From: Candidatus Helarchaeota archaeon | GTDB taxonomy: Archaea > Asgardarchaeota > Lokiarchaeia > Helarchaeales > HEL-GB-A | Assembly (NCBI GenBank): GCA_016840125.1 | Contig: JAEOSY010000020.1 | Coordinates: 1-48,550 of the forward strand | Length of the DNA stretch: 48,550 nucleotides | Reading direction: 5' to 3' | Shown here: positions 8,017-17,261 of the stretch, one piece after another | Numbering within the stretch: the first letter of the stretch is position 1 | Layout of the letters: each line of letters opens with the position of its first letter | Made by a program: the position numbers and the translations under genes | Notes under the pieces: generated by a model | Seen by the model: the letters and a program-made list of their open reading frames with translations, nothing else | Database searches by the model: none | What the model was told of the DNA's origin: nothing

Positions 8017-9222
8017 TTATCCCTCCACAAAATTTTTTAAATCTCTCGTTATTTCATTTTCCAAAACCTGTTCTAGAACTTCAATTGGAACATTAAGCCT
8101 AATTAAAGTAGTTTGCCCTGGTTTTTTTTCTAAACCTGTTACTTTCGTACTTAAAAAATCTGAATATTCTGTAAGATCTCGTATATACTCCCAAATTTTG
8201 GTATAACCACGATGTTTTACACCATATTCCTCACAGATAACTCGGTAAGCCTCTTGACACTCACCCATTATGACGTACGCTTTCTGTGTATTTTTCAATC
8301 GCCGTGCAATTGATAGCAGAATGAATTTCTGATGTAAGTTCAAGTCACGAATTATTTCCCGCTTAATTCCAGGATCTAGGTTTACCTTTGCTTGTCTGGC
8401 AAATTCTGGCGTAATTTGAAGCGATTTTGCATCATCTGCATATTTTCCTGAACGCCAAAGCAATTCTAGAGCATATCGTGCATCGCCTGACTCTGCGGTA
8501 AAATCGGCAATTAAATTTACAGTTTCATTCAAGACCGTGCCATCGAAAAAAGCTTCGTTGATGCGTTTTTTAAGAATATCTCTAAGTTGAAGAGTTGAAT
8601 ATTTCTCTAACTGGATTTTACTACATTGAAAAGTGCTAGTAATGCTTGGATCTAGATTCTTTTTGAACGAATCATTTTTTGCGATAGTAATTAGAGACAG
8701 CCTCTGCTTAGAGTTTAGAGAATCATCCCGTAGTCTTGTTAAATTGTAGATAATAGAGGGCTCACTTAAGATGAGGAGATCAGCTTCATCTAGGCAAAGG
8801 AGGATATAAGCATCTTCTTTCTCAAGTATTTCCTCCGCAAGAATATGGAATAGTTCCGCTACATTAAAACCGCGTTTGGGAAATTTTGGATTAAAATGTT
8901 GAATTATACGACTCATTACCATAAAAGATGTTTTATAACGACGGCAGTTTACATGAATATAATGCAAATTAATGTTTCTTTCTTCTGCCACTTCTTGAAT
9001 CATGGCCCCAAATCTCTTTGTGACTGCAGTCTTACCGGTTCCCGTTGATCCTGTGATAATTACTTTTTTACTTACACCACCAGGATTTTCAATTAACACT
9101 TTAAACAATTGTGCGAGCTTCCGTATCTTTTCTTCCCTGTGAGGTAATTCCAGTGGTGTATAATCTATGGAAAGTTTTGTTTCATTCTTAAATAAGGATG
9201 TTTGTTTTAATTCCTCTTTCAT
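8017..9222 (-). CDS. cdc6: Orc1/Cdc6 replication initiator
   Basis: An AAA+ initiator of about 401 residues (ATG at 9222; an in-frame TTG at 9240 is also possible). The Walker A motif is GSTGTGKTAVTKRF, Walker B is YILLCLDEAD, and sensor 1 lies in LSLITIAKND. LPHREEKIRKL is the characteristic N-terminal box of the family. The C-terminal third (from about residue 280) is a winged-helix domain containing ILLSIARRLKNTQKAY. The protein binds origin recognition boxes and loads MCM. The 230-bp upstream gap (9223-9452) is AT-rich, but I could not identify a clear origin recognition box there. Confidence 0.92.
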   Translation of the reverse strand: MKEELKQTSLFKNETKLSIDYTPLELPHREEKIRKLAQLFKVLIENPGGVSKKVIITGSTGTGKTAVTKRFGAMIQEVAEERNINLHYIHVNCRRYKTSFMVMSRIIQHFNPKFPKRGFNVAELFHILAEEILEKEDAYILLCLDEADLLILSEPSIIYNLTRLRDDSLNSKQRLSLITIAKNDSFKKNLDPSITSTFQCSKIQLEKYSTLQLRDILKKRINEAFFDGTVLNETVNLIADFTAESGDARYALELLWRSGKYADDAKSLQITPEFARQAKVNLDPGIKREIIRDLNLHQKFILLSIARRLKNTQKAYVIMGECQEAYRVICEEYGVKHRGYTKIWEYIRDLTEYSDFLSTKVTGLEKKPGQTTLIRLNVPIEVLEQVLENEITRDLKNFVEG

Positions 9223-9452
9223 GATATTTTTTACCGACAAAATTTCACCTTACTCACAAATCTATTAGACAATATCTTTTAACATACCTAATTGATTCTC
9301 CACCTTATAAATTAGAAAAGGGGACGAATGAAAAATGAATATCTTTTAAAAAGAAGAGTTCTTCAAATAGAAAATTACACTACATTGAATGAGCGAAAAA
9401 ACCCATCGAGAAGTGAATTTGAGATTGTTTTATAAAATTTACAAAATTGATA

Positions 9453-10484
9453 TCATTTAAAAACTTTCCATAATTGATCCTGATTCTGATCAGAGATTCT
9501 TTCCCGAGTTCCATCTTTTTTATGAAGGTTTATGATCTTCTCGCCTTGTATTTCTCCAATACAAGTTGTTTTAATACCCTGGGAATTTAGAGTTGATAAG
9601 ATTAAATCAAGAGATTGAGGATTTATGCTCAATAACAATGTCCCTGAGGAAATCAACCGTAAAGGGTCAAGATTGAATACTTCACAAATCTGTTTTGTTT
9701 CCTCTGAAATAGGAATATAATCCTCATAAATTTTCGCGCCGACATCTGCTGCAACACACATTTCAAAAACCCCATTTAGAATTCCACCTTCTGTAGGATC
9801 ATGCATTGCGGTAATTTTTCCAATTTGTGAAGCAAGTTGAGCTTCCTGTAAAATGCTTAAAGAATTGATAAATTTTTTAGCATTTTGAAGTAGAATTTTC
9901 CCTATTTTATCGTTTAAATATGCTTCTTTTTCCCATGCGAGTATAGCGGTACCTTCGATTGCAGCAGTTTTTGTCATTAATAATAGATCACCTGGTTTTG
10001 ATTCTGCTCTCACAATTTTATTTGAAGTAGTTTCCCCTAACATTGAACCACATATAATAGGATCTTTGATTCCCGAAGTAATTTCAGAATGTCCTCCTAT
10101 TACCGCTATATTTAATTCCTTTGCTGCTTTATCAATATCCTTACATATAATTTCTAGATCTGCTAGCGTTGAATTTACAGGAAGTAAAATTGTTGACATA
10201 AAAAATAATGGCTGTGCTCCTAGAACCGCTATGTCATTTGCATTTATTATTACCGCAAATCGTCCAATATTTTTTACAGTTCCAGTAATCGGATCAGATT
10301 TCACAATCAAAATCTTGTTATTTGATAATTTTATAGCTGCTGCATCTCTTCCAATCCCCGGACCGAATAAAATCCGATTATTTGAGCAACCCAAGTATTT
10401 AAACACTATTTCTTTTAGATATTGATTCGGAACTTTACTGGGTGTTTTAAATTTTATATTTTGTAACATAACATTCCCTTTCAC
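9453..10484 (-). CDS. HypE/AIR-synthase-related ATP-binding protein
   Basis: A 343-residue protein of the PurM/HypE/SelD fold, starting at GTG 10484 or ATG 10469. Features of the fold are FGPGIGRDAAAIKL (N-terminal ATP-binding loop), INANDIAVLGAQPLFFMSTI (helix-strand core) and the signature MHDPTEGGILNGVFEMCVAA. HypE dehydrates a thiocarboxamide to cyanide during NiFe-hydrogenase maturation and ends in PRIC, whereas this protein ends QLWKVFK with no terminal cysteine. It is therefore better called an AIRS-related archaeal protein than true HypE. No hydrogenase genes are in the window. The substrate is unknown. Confidence 0.8.
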   Translation of the reverse strand: MKGNVMLQNIKFKTPSKVPNQYLKEIVFKYLGCSNNRILFGPGIGRDAAAIKLSNNKILIVKSDPITGTVKNIGRFAVIINANDIAVLGAQPLFFMSTILLPVNSTLADLEIICKDIDKAAKELNIAVIGGHSEITSGIKDPIICGSMLGETTSNKIVRAESKPGDLLLMTKTAAIEGTAILAWEKEAYLNDKIGKILLQNAKKFINSLSILQEAQLASQIGKITAMHDPTEGGILNGVFEMCVAADVGAKIYEDYIPISEETKQICEVFNLDPLRLISSGTLLLSINPQSLDLILSTLNSQGIKTTCIGEIQGEKIINLHKKDGTRERISDQNQDQLWKVFK

Positions 10485-10812
10485 AACTAATCATTTCCAA
10501 TTTTTCATAATACTTAAGAAATACTGTTATTAATCTTCTAATTTGAATTATCCCCTCTAAATTTATCTTAAATTTGATCGGTTTTATATTTTTTTATTTA
10601 AAAATACTTTGTTGAGCTATCTTAGCTAGAAGAGCGTGAAGCTAATCTCAAACGTCAAGTAATAATTCAATTTCAAAATTGTATGTCATTTTATATTTTA
10701 AAAATATATCATTTTAATTCCTAACCAATTTTTGCAATATTGTCTATTAAGGCGTCAAGTTAAAGTGATTTTGCTAATCGATGAGGAAAGTACATTATCA
10801 TAGCCAGAAAAT
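10485..10812. other. AT-rich intergenic stretch at the left edge of an accessory island
   Basis: No coding frame is convincing here. The 8-mer CGTCAAGT occurs twice (about 10659 and 10754) in the same orientation. The sequence becomes less AT-rich from about 10800 onward, where the island genes begin. A stretch resembling the RNase P core motif (GATGAGGAAAGTAC at about 10781) has no matching partner and is taken as chance. Confidence 0.5.
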
Positions 10813-11043
10813 ATGGTATGTGCGGGAAGTGAAAAGCGAAATTTTCTCCTGATCCTCACGACTACCCGCATCAAAAATGAGACCTATCGAAAAGGGTATT
10901 TGGAGCTTTTCACTATTGAGATTACTGAGGAGATCATACTCGACCGCGAGATTATTGCGGATAGGACTTCATATAAAATAGTTTACTTTATAAGGGATAT
11001 TTTTAGATTAAAAGAAGGTGCAGATGTAATAAAAGTTATGTAA
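10813..11043 (+). CDS. Small hypothetical protein
   Basis: A 76-residue open frame from ATG 10813. It is charged and beta/alpha mixed (YLELFTIEITEEIILDREI), without a recognisable motif. It precedes the decayed copy and the intact copy of the zinc-ribbon/nuclease-like gene on the same strand and shares their slightly richer GC. It may be a fragment of a larger gene, because no family resemblance is seen and the C-terminus ends abruptly. Moderate doubt remains that it is expressed. Confidence 0.4.
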   Translation: MVCAGSEKRNFLLILTTTRIKNETYRKGYLELFTIEITEEIILDREIIADRTSYKIVYFIRDIFRLKEGADVIKVM

Positions 11044-11065
11044 GAATTAATGAAGTGAAAATAGG

Positions 11066-11161
11066 ATGATGTATTTAAGTGAAGAAAAGAGGAAATTTTG
11101 TAAAAATACTTAAATTAAGGGGCAGAACGAGGGCTTTTGGATTATTTATGAATATAATGGA
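11066..11161 (+). pseudogene. Decayed partial duplicate of the downstream zinc-ribbon/nuclease-like gene
   Basis: Read in the same frame as the next gene, this stretch encodes MYLSEEKRKFCKNT, a stop (TAA, 11111-11113), then IKGQNEGFWIIYEYNGV. This matches the internal segment AYLTEREREFYEKV + LVKGQDAGFWIIDEF of the intact protein (about 11340-11430) residue for residue, with conservative changes and no gap. It is too short to be functional. It indicates an older tandem copy that has been eroded or partly replaced. Confidence 0.8.
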
Positions 11162-12649
11162 GTGAAAATAAAAATGAAATTCAAAAATATTAGGATTAAG
11201 TGCCCTGTGTGTGGACGAATTAAAATATATTCATCTGAGGGGAAAAGCGCTAGCTATCGGAGTAAGGATGGGGAGCGATTATCTTACGGGGATGAAAACG
11301 AGTGTGAGTGCAGCGATTGTAAAGAGGAGTTCGTGGCATTTGCGTATCTGACCGAGAGGGAGAGAGAATTTTATGAAAAAGTTTTAGTTAAGGGGCAGGA
11401 TGCGGGTTTTTGGATAATTGATGAATTCACTGCGGGAGGTGCGGGACAAAAGCGAGGTATAATGGGGGTCGATTTCCGGCTTAAACGTGAGAAACCATAT
11501 CTCATTGAATTATTACTTGAAGCTAAGAAGTCACGTATGATTGAATTTACATCTGATCAGCTGAGACGGTTTTTGACGACAATCGATATAAATTTCTCAG
11601 CTACCCGTTTCTATGGGTTGAAAGAAAGCGATATATCAGCCGATGTCGTCACGATACTTTTCGTTTGGACACCAAAGTTCATACAGGCTCTACCAAGAGA
11701 TGTTGCTTTTCGTCCGATAGGTGGGACGGAGACTAGACCACTGACCCATAGATTAAGTCTCACTGGATTGGAAGCATATATTGAAAAATACACCTTTACG
11801 ACACTTAAAGAAGAATACCAAGAGAATTTCTGGGAGAAGCTCCTCACGACGCCAAATCTCACGATTAATACTGTGGAAGGTGGGGAGTTTGGGACTAGTG
11901 GGGTCAAGTACCGCCCTTTTCCACTTGACCATGCTTATAATATTTTTTTCGAGAAATTGCGATATACGATGGATAACTTAGGTGAGGACGTCAAAAGGAT
12001 TTATCCACTGTGTGAAGTTGTAGAACCTACCGTCACTTCTATGCAGAGAATAATTGAGGGAACTATTGGGGAAATGCTCACACTCTTGTATCGTCCTCTC
12101 TACGTTGCAGACGTTGTGGAGAAATTAAGGGGATATCAACGAGTAAGTGACTTAATAGAATATGCGGGGAAAGTGCCTTACGTGAAGAAGCGCAAGCTCG
12201 GGGATAGAGTCCGGGATATTCTTCGGAGATGGATCTACGATCCTGTTCAAAATCCCAATGGGACTATAATTCAGCTCAAACCCTCCCCGGAATTTAAGAA
12301 GTGGAGTTATGGATTACGGGGACGAAAGTATATCCCCTTAAAGTACAGCTCAAGTTTATTCCTGGATAACTTGAAGGAAAGTATTAAATTGCCAAAAGAC
12401 CGTACGGGAGAATATCCTAACTGGTCGAAGGAGATTACTTGTTTTACCATAAAGGAAATCGCAGAACGTGTTGGTATGGATGAGGAATTAGTCCGAGGAC
12501 GGGTAAAGCGGAGTGGTAAAGAGCTTGAAAAGGTAGGACTGTTAGTGCGGAGGATTAGGGAACCGCGACTTACCGGCTCCCCATTCATCTACTGCTTAAC
12601 CGAGAATGGAGTGGAGTATATCACTCGCACAGGGGAATTTAAAACTTGA
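11162..12649 (+). CDS. Zinc-ribbon protein with nuclease-like core and C-terminal winged helix
   Basis: A protein of 495 residues from GTG 11162 (491 from ATG 11174). Residues about 10-60 hold two CxxC pairs (KCPVCGR and CSDCKE), a zinc ribbon. At about 100-125, GVDFRLKREKPYLIELLLEAKK has the D...ExK spacing of a PD-(D/E)xK nuclease core. The C-terminal about 80 residues form a winged helix (TIKEIAERVGMDEELVRGRVKR, then a wing and LTENGVEYI). Zn ribbon + nuclease + DNA-binding wing would suit a restriction or mobile-element enzyme, but no known family was recognised. Base composition is richer than in flanking genes, and the gene is preceded by a decayed copy of itself, both signs of accessory DNA. 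Confidence 0.65.
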   Translation: MKIKMKFKNIRIKCPVCGRIKIYSSEGKSASYRSKDGERLSYGDENECECSDCKEEFVAFAYLTEREREFYEKVLVKGQDAGFWIIDEFTAGGAGQKRGIMGVDFRLKREKPYLIELLLEAKKSRMIEFTSDQLRRFLTTIDINFSATRFYGLKESDISADVVTILFVWTPKFIQALPRDVAFRPIGGTETRPLTHRLSLTGLEAYIEKYTFTTLKEEYQENFWEKLLTTPNLTINTVEGGEFGTSGVKYRPFPLDHAYNIFFEKLRYTMDNLGEDVKRIYPLCEVVEPTVTSMQRIIEGTIGEMLTLLYRPLYVADVVEKLRGYQRVSDLIEYAGKVPYVKKRKLGDRVRDILRRWIYDPVQNPNGTIIQLKPSPEFKKWSYGLRGRKYIPLKYSSSLFLDNLKESIKLPKDRTGEYPNWSKEITCFTIKEIAERVGMDEELVRGRVKRSGKELEKVGLLVRRIREPRLTGSPFIYCLTENGVEYITRTGEFKT

Positions 12650-12824
12650 TGACACACAATTTTGGTAGTGTCATAACTAAATTCTTGTTCCATTTCGGAG
12701 ATTTTAGGAACTGAGTTCTATTAAGAAAGAAATCTTTCTATTCATTAAAAATAACAAACTCTCTGCGAATCTCGATGTTTTCTCCTTTCTTTAGTCATAA
12801 GATCGGAAATTTTTTTAATTTGTG

Positions 12825-13787
12825 TTATGTCTTAAGACCGACACGGCAGACCATCGCAATTAAAGAAGAGAGCTGAATTTTTTCATCCGCTCCCTCAATC
12901 AATCTAAAGTTGATTTCACCAGTTATTTCAATTAGATTGATTTTTTTCTTCTCTGAAATAGAATCCAATTTGATTATTTCTCGATGAATTTGTTCAATCA
13001 CATCAATGCCTGATAGACCATAAACATTCAATAAAGTTTCAAGTTTTTCTAATGCCTCAAGAAATTTACCATTTATCGCCGTATTAAGCATATTACGTAT
13101 TTCTTCAGGGCGAGCTTTCCCGGTAACTTTGTAAACAGTATTTGCTTCGATTTTGCCTCCCAATGTAGCAGCTGTTTGAAGAATATTAATGGCTCGCCTC
13201 ATATCACCCCCACAATTGTATAAAATTGCTATCTTTCCGTCCTCAGATAACTGAATTTTCTCCTTATCACTAATTTGATCTAGTCTTTCTAGTATATCTT
13301 TATCTTTTAAAGGGGCGAATCGGAAAATACTGCATCTTGACTGGATTGGGTTAATAATTTTAGAAGAATAGTTACATATCAAAATAAAACGGCAATTTTT
13401 TGAGGTTGATTCCATGGTTCTACGAAGGGCTTGTTGAGCATCGCTTGTCATATTATCTGCTTCATCCAGCACTAATATTTTAAATGGCGCATCTTCAGTT
13501 CCTTTTTGATTTGCAAATTGCTTGATAGAGGTCCTCACCACCTTGATACCCCTTTCATCGCTAGCGTTTAATTCCCTTACATTTTGTCGAGAAGAACGTC
13601 CAAATAAGTCATGAGCTAGTGCCAAAGCGCAAGTAGTTTTTCCCGTTCCCGGAGGACCACTAAAGATTAAATGAGGCATAGATTTTTCTTGGATAAAAAT
13701 TTTTAATCGAGAAACTATTTCTGTTTGATTAACTACATCATTTAAACTTCTAGGACGATATTTCTCAACCCACATTATTTCATCCAA
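12825..13787 (-). CDS. rfcS: Replication factor C small subunit
   Basis: A 320-residue AAA+ clamp-loader subunit of typical archaeal length. Seen in order are the VEKYRPRSLNDVVNQ box, Walker A FSGPPGTGKTTCA, the LNASDERGI box III motif, Walker B LVLDEADNMT, the LRRTMESTSKNCRFIL sensor region, and the SRC motif in IQSRCSIFRFAPL. The C-terminal helical collar follows. It loads the PCNA ring with the large subunit, which is not in the window. No inteins are present. Confidence 0.97.
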   Translation of the reverse strand: MDEIMWVEKYRPRSLNDVVNQTEIVSRLKIFIQEKSMPHLIFSGPPGTGKTTCALALAHDLFGRSSRQNVRELNASDERGIKVVRTSIKQFANQKGTEDAPFKILVLDEADNMTSDAQQALRRTMESTSKNCRFILICNYSSKIINPIQSRCSIFRFAPLKDKDILERLDQISDKEKIQLSEDGKIAILYNCGGDMRRAINILQTAATLGGKIEANTVYKVTGKARPEEIRNMLNTAINGKFLEALEKLETLLNVYGLSGIDVIEQIHREIIKLDSISEKKKINLIEITGEINFRLIEGADEKIQLSSLIAMVCRVGLKT

Positions 13788-14084
13788 TTAGATACACCAT
13801 AAAATGTCAAACCTATTATAACTCTCATAAAATACTTATTCAATACTACTTAATCATATAGTTTTTTGAATTTATAGATATTTTCCATATATATTCTTAT
13901 TAATAAAAATTGATTGGAATAGTTTCAGAAATCTCTTTCTATCTCTCAGTAAAAGTCATAAGCTTCAGAGGAGATCTATATAGTTTAGACTAACTCCGAA
14001 GAAATTCAATCAGATTTTCCTCTTTCAAAAATTTTTTACTTTTTTTGAATCTTTTTGATTATGTAATAATTCGGGGTTTGTAAT

Positions 14085-15110
14085 ATGAATGAATTAGAAA
14101 ATCAATCACAAAATTATCCCTCATGCACTCATGAAACAATATTAGATCCTGTTCGAGGAGAATATGTATGTATTGAATGTGGATTAGTGCTGTCAAAAGA
14201 ATTTGTATCACCTTCGTACAAAATCAATCCAATAGTCGATAATGGCCGTAGAAATTCCTCATCACACTTTGTTGCCCTTGGTGATCGTTTAAACATTGTA
14301 GATGGTCTAGGTAGTTACATGGGCTACCAATTCTCATCCTACTTCCATGATAGGAACGGAACTCCATTACCATCTAAGAAACAGGCTCTCTTTAAAAGAT
14401 TAAAATATCGATACGACCTCCGCGCTCGTATCGCTAAACAAGAGACGGATTATCGAACTTTGATGACACTTAACAGGGTTTGTGCCCTATTAGACTCAAT
14501 ATCAACGAATATTAAAAACAGATCTGCATATATATATCAAAAATTTGTCAAAAAGTTAAAAAAAGGAGATTTTTACAATCATTTAAACCTAATAGCTGTT
14601 TGTCTCTATTTAGCTGTTAAAGAATCCAAAGACTGCGCGCCTTTAACAATTCAAGAAATTGCCAATGCTTTTAAAAAATTAAACCACCGTGTTTCAACTA
14701 AAAGTATTGTTAGAACTGCTCTTCTTATTAAACCTAAGTTTAAAGAAATCTTTCAAAATCATAGAACCACCAAGAGTGAAGAATATCTATCAAAAATCAT
14801 CCACAAAATTACCTCGAGCGCAAAAATTAAAGGACGTTTAATGAATCTTCAAAAACCAGAATTCGAATATGAAAAGGCTTTGTTAGCTGAAAGTCGCTCA
14901 ATCTTAAAACAAATACCGGTTGAAGAAAGGGGCGGAAGAAATCCATATATACTTGCGGTTGCAACTATTTATGCTGCAGATCAAAAATTGTCTAAGAAAT
15001 GGAAAAAGAAATCAATTCTAACTCAACATCTATTATCTATTATCACCAATACTGCCGAATATTCTGTTAGAGATCATTGGAGAGGACTTTTGTATAATTA
15101 TATTTTCTAA
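14085..15110 (+). CDS. tfb: Divergent transcription initiation factor B (TFB)
   Basis: A 341-residue protein. The N-terminal zinc ribbon is C-x1-H...C-x2-C (CTHETILDPVRGEYVCIECG), then a linker carrying the B-reader-like region. Two cyclin folds follow. The first, about residues 130-220, contains IAVCLYLAVKESKDCAPLTIQEIANAF. The second, about 245-335, contains ILAVATIYAADQKL and ends with a helix-turn-helix (TQHLLSIITNTAEYSVRDHWR). TFB recruits RNA polymerase to TBP-TATA complexes and its second cyclin fold contacts the BRE. The first ligand pair has His in place of a Cys, and the cyclin repeats are divergent, so this may be one of several TFB paralogues. Confidence 0.85.
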   Translation: MNELENQSQNYPSCTHETILDPVRGEYVCIECGLVLSKEFVSPSYKINPIVDNGRRNSSSHFVALGDRLNIVDGLGSYMGYQFSSYFHDRNGTPLPSKKQALFKRLKYRYDLRARIAKQETDYRTLMTLNRVCALLDSISTNIKNRSAYIYQKFVKKLKKGDFYNHLNLIAVCLYLAVKESKDCAPLTIQEIANAFKKLNHRVSTKSIVRTALLIKPKFKEIFQNHRTTKSEEYLSKIIHKITSSAKIKGRLMNLQKPEFEYEKALLAESRSILKQIPVEERGGRNPYILAVATIYAADQKLSKKWKKKSILTQHLLSIITNTAEYSVRDHWRGLLYNYIF

Positions 15111-15258
15111 ATTTATTTCATTTTAAAGTAAGATCATCCCTCAAACCATTTGAATGAAAATTCTAATCACTCAAGAAGGTCTGAGAGTGGCGCAGGCACA
15201 GGGCAAGGGATAATCTGCTGCCCGTTACTTATGATGAATTTATCAGATAGGTGATTTA

Positions 15259-15627
15259 TTGGAACGAAAATTGAAAATATTACAACATGTTTTGGATGAT
15301 ATGGATATTATGAAAGTACGTCATTTATGTATTGCGTCCCCCGAGGGGCAGATCCTAATTAATTCTCAAAAGATCCCTATTAAAATTGATTTAAAGCCCG
15401 TTGTTGAAGAAGTGGCATCTCTTTTCCGAAATTTAGAAAGATTCCCTCACGCACCCTCGGATATTATCCTTACTTACACAAATGAAAAAGTTTATGTCCA
15501 AAAAATATTTTCTAACTCGAGTTCAGAACATTTTCTTTTATTTATCGCAGTAATACCATTAAATTGTCTCTATTTTAAGCGGGCTCTTAAAAAGAATGTG
15601 AAAAATATAAAATTTTTCCTTAATTAA
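15259..15627 (+). CDS. Roadblock/LC7-fold protein
   Basis: A 122-residue protein from TTG 15259 with the roadblock order: an N-terminal helix (KLKILQHVLDDMD), then strand-turn-strand HLCIASPEGQILINSQK, a central helix (KPVVEEVASLFRNLE), and antiparallel strands IILTYTNEKVYVQKIF and HFLLFIAVI. It is similar in plan to the first domain of the protein at 5183. No GTPase gene is adjacent; it may serve one encoded elsewhere. The gap before it (15111-15258) holds GGGCA/TGCCC and GATAA/TTATC inverted repeats of unknown meaning. Confidence 0.65.
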   Translation: MERKLKILQHVLDDMDIMKVRHLCIASPEGQILINSQKIPIKIDLKPVVEEVASLFRNLERFPHAPSDIILTYTNEKVYVQKIFSNSSSEHFLLFIAVIPLNCLYFKRALKKNVKNIKFFLN

Positions 15628-15711
15628 ATCTTTTTTCTCTTTTGTAGGATTTTAAATTAAAATAGATTTGAGTATGTGGGCTTTATTTAGTCTTTTTTAG
15701 AAATCATTTGC

Positions 15712-17217
15712 ATGAAGCCAGATATCTTATTATTTCATCCCCCGAATATTTTGAACCCAAAATCATTAAGAAATTCGAGTATTTCACCTCTACTCTGTGG
15801 ATATGGCGTGTTACATATTGCGGCTCATTTAAATAATTTGGGTTATAATGTAGAATGTTGGAATATACCCTTAGCTTACAAACTAGGTATAAAAAACAGT
15901 CATATTGAAGGAATTCTAAAAAATTATCATCCACTATTAATTGGAATTGAATTAAATTGGCTACATCTAAGTAAAGGAGCGTTAGATTTAGCAAAATTTT
16001 TGAAGACCATTTACCCTACAGTCCCCATTGTCGTTGGAGGTGTTCATGCCACCCTCTTTGCAGAAGAAATAATTCAAGCTTATGAAAATATAGATGTTGT
16101 TGTGAAGGGTGAGGCAGAGAAAATTATGGAAGATCTGGCTACGAAAATAGAAAAACAACAAGATTACAGTAATACCATCGGAATTGTCACAAAAAAAGGG
16201 GGGAAATTAATAAAAAATGAAGGAAAAAATGTATGTGATGATCTCGATAAGATCCCACCATATTCGCCTAAGCTTATATTTCCCAAAACTTTGAATCCAT
16301 ATAATTTAGCTATCATAAATACATGTCGAGGGCCATGTAACTTTAACTGCATACATTGTCTTGGATCAAAAGAAAAATATTGTTTATCATCTCGTTCCCA
16401 GATACAATTCCATTCAGTATCTTGGATTATTAAGCAAATACAAATTCTTTTGGATTATGTGAATAAAATTTCTATTCAAGATTATATTTACTGTAATCCA
16501 AATTTTATTATTGAATTATGTAAAGCTATTCGGAAAGAAAATCTACAAGATTCAATTGAATATTTCAATTTTGCCCTTGTTCCTTCTCAAAATATAAACA
16601 AAGAGGTTTTATGTAGTTTGTCTAGGGCAGGTGTCGATAATATTGATGTAGGAGTTGAAAGTGGTTCGGATTATATTCTAAAAACATTAAAGAGGCCATA
16701 TAATATAAGACAAGCCACCCTATTTATTAAAAATGCGATAAAAAATGGGCTACTTCCGAAAACATATTGGATGATAACAGGTTTAGAGCGGCAAGTAGAT
16801 ATTGAAGCAAATCACAGATTTCTAAGGGAAACAATAGAAATGGGAGCAATTCCTAGATGGGTAACACCATTGTGCATAATACCGAAAACTTATTTGTATG
16901 ATAATGCGAAATATTATAATATAATTATGAAATTAAATTCTTTTGAAGATTATTTGCGATTTTCGACAGAAAAGTTTAATCGAAATGCTTACTATCCTCA
17001 ATTAATCACTCATGAAACTAATTTAATGACAGTTTACGATATATTAAATGCTGTTGACCAATTTAAAACTGACATAATAAAAAATCAAGAATTAATTATA
17101 AGAAAAGTAGAAGAAAATGAACAATTTTATCAAATAGTTCAACCAAAACTATATGAAAACCAGCAGATTCGTAGAATAAAAACCGGATTAAAATTTTTAC
17201 GTAGTACTTTTTTCTAA
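15712..17217 (+). CDS. Cobalamin-binding radical SAM protein
   Basis: A 501-residue protein in the B12-radical SAM layout. The N-terminal Rossmann-like domain (about 1-150) has LFHPPN, LGYNVECWNIP and the typical VVGGVHATLFAEEI and VVKGEAEKIM motifs. The radical SAM barrel starts near residue 200 with CNFNCIHC (CxxxCxxC), which binds the 4Fe-4S cluster. It continues with the DVGVESGSDYILKTLKRPYN motif. The cobalamin loop lacks an obvious DxHxxG, so B12 may be bound base-off without His or not at all. The C-terminal 100 residues are helical. The substrate is unknown. The gene stands 84 bp after the roadblock gene and 44 bp before a HAD phosphatase. Confidence 0.88.
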   Translation: MKPDILLFHPPNILNPKSLRNSSISPLLCGYGVLHIAAHLNNLGYNVECWNIPLAYKLGIKNSHIEGILKNYHPLLIGIELNWLHLSKGALDLAKFLKTIYPTVPIVVGGVHATLFAEEIIQAYENIDVVVKGEAEKIMEDLATKIEKQQDYSNTIGIVTKKGGKLIKNEGKNVCDDLDKIPPYSPKLIFPKTLNPYNLAIINTCRGPCNFNCIHCLGSKEKYCLSSRSQIQFHSVSWIIKQIQILLDYVNKISIQDYIYCNPNFIIELCKAIRKENLQDSIEYFNFALVPSQNINKEVLCSLSRAGVDNIDVGVESGSDYILKTLKRPYNIRQATLFIKNAIKNGLLPKTYWMITGLERQVDIEANHRFLRETIEMGAIPRWVTPLCIIPKTYLYDNAKYYNIIMKLNSFEDYLRFSTEKFNRNAYYPQLITHETNLMTVYDILNAVDQFKTDIIKNQELIIRKVEENEQFYQIVQPKLYENQQIRRIKTGLKFLRSTFF

Positions 17218-17261
17218 TTTAAGGAAAATTTATCAAATTACTCCAATTTAATTATGATTAA

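Noticed and set aside
9223..9452. Replication origin next to Orc1/Cdc6
   Set aside because: The gap is AT-rich, but no repeated origin recognition box could be seen; an origin cannot be excluded but is not supported.
10781..10812. RNase P core-like string GATGAGGAAAGTAC
   Set aside because: No matching second core element or closing stem follows; an open reading frame begins directly after it.
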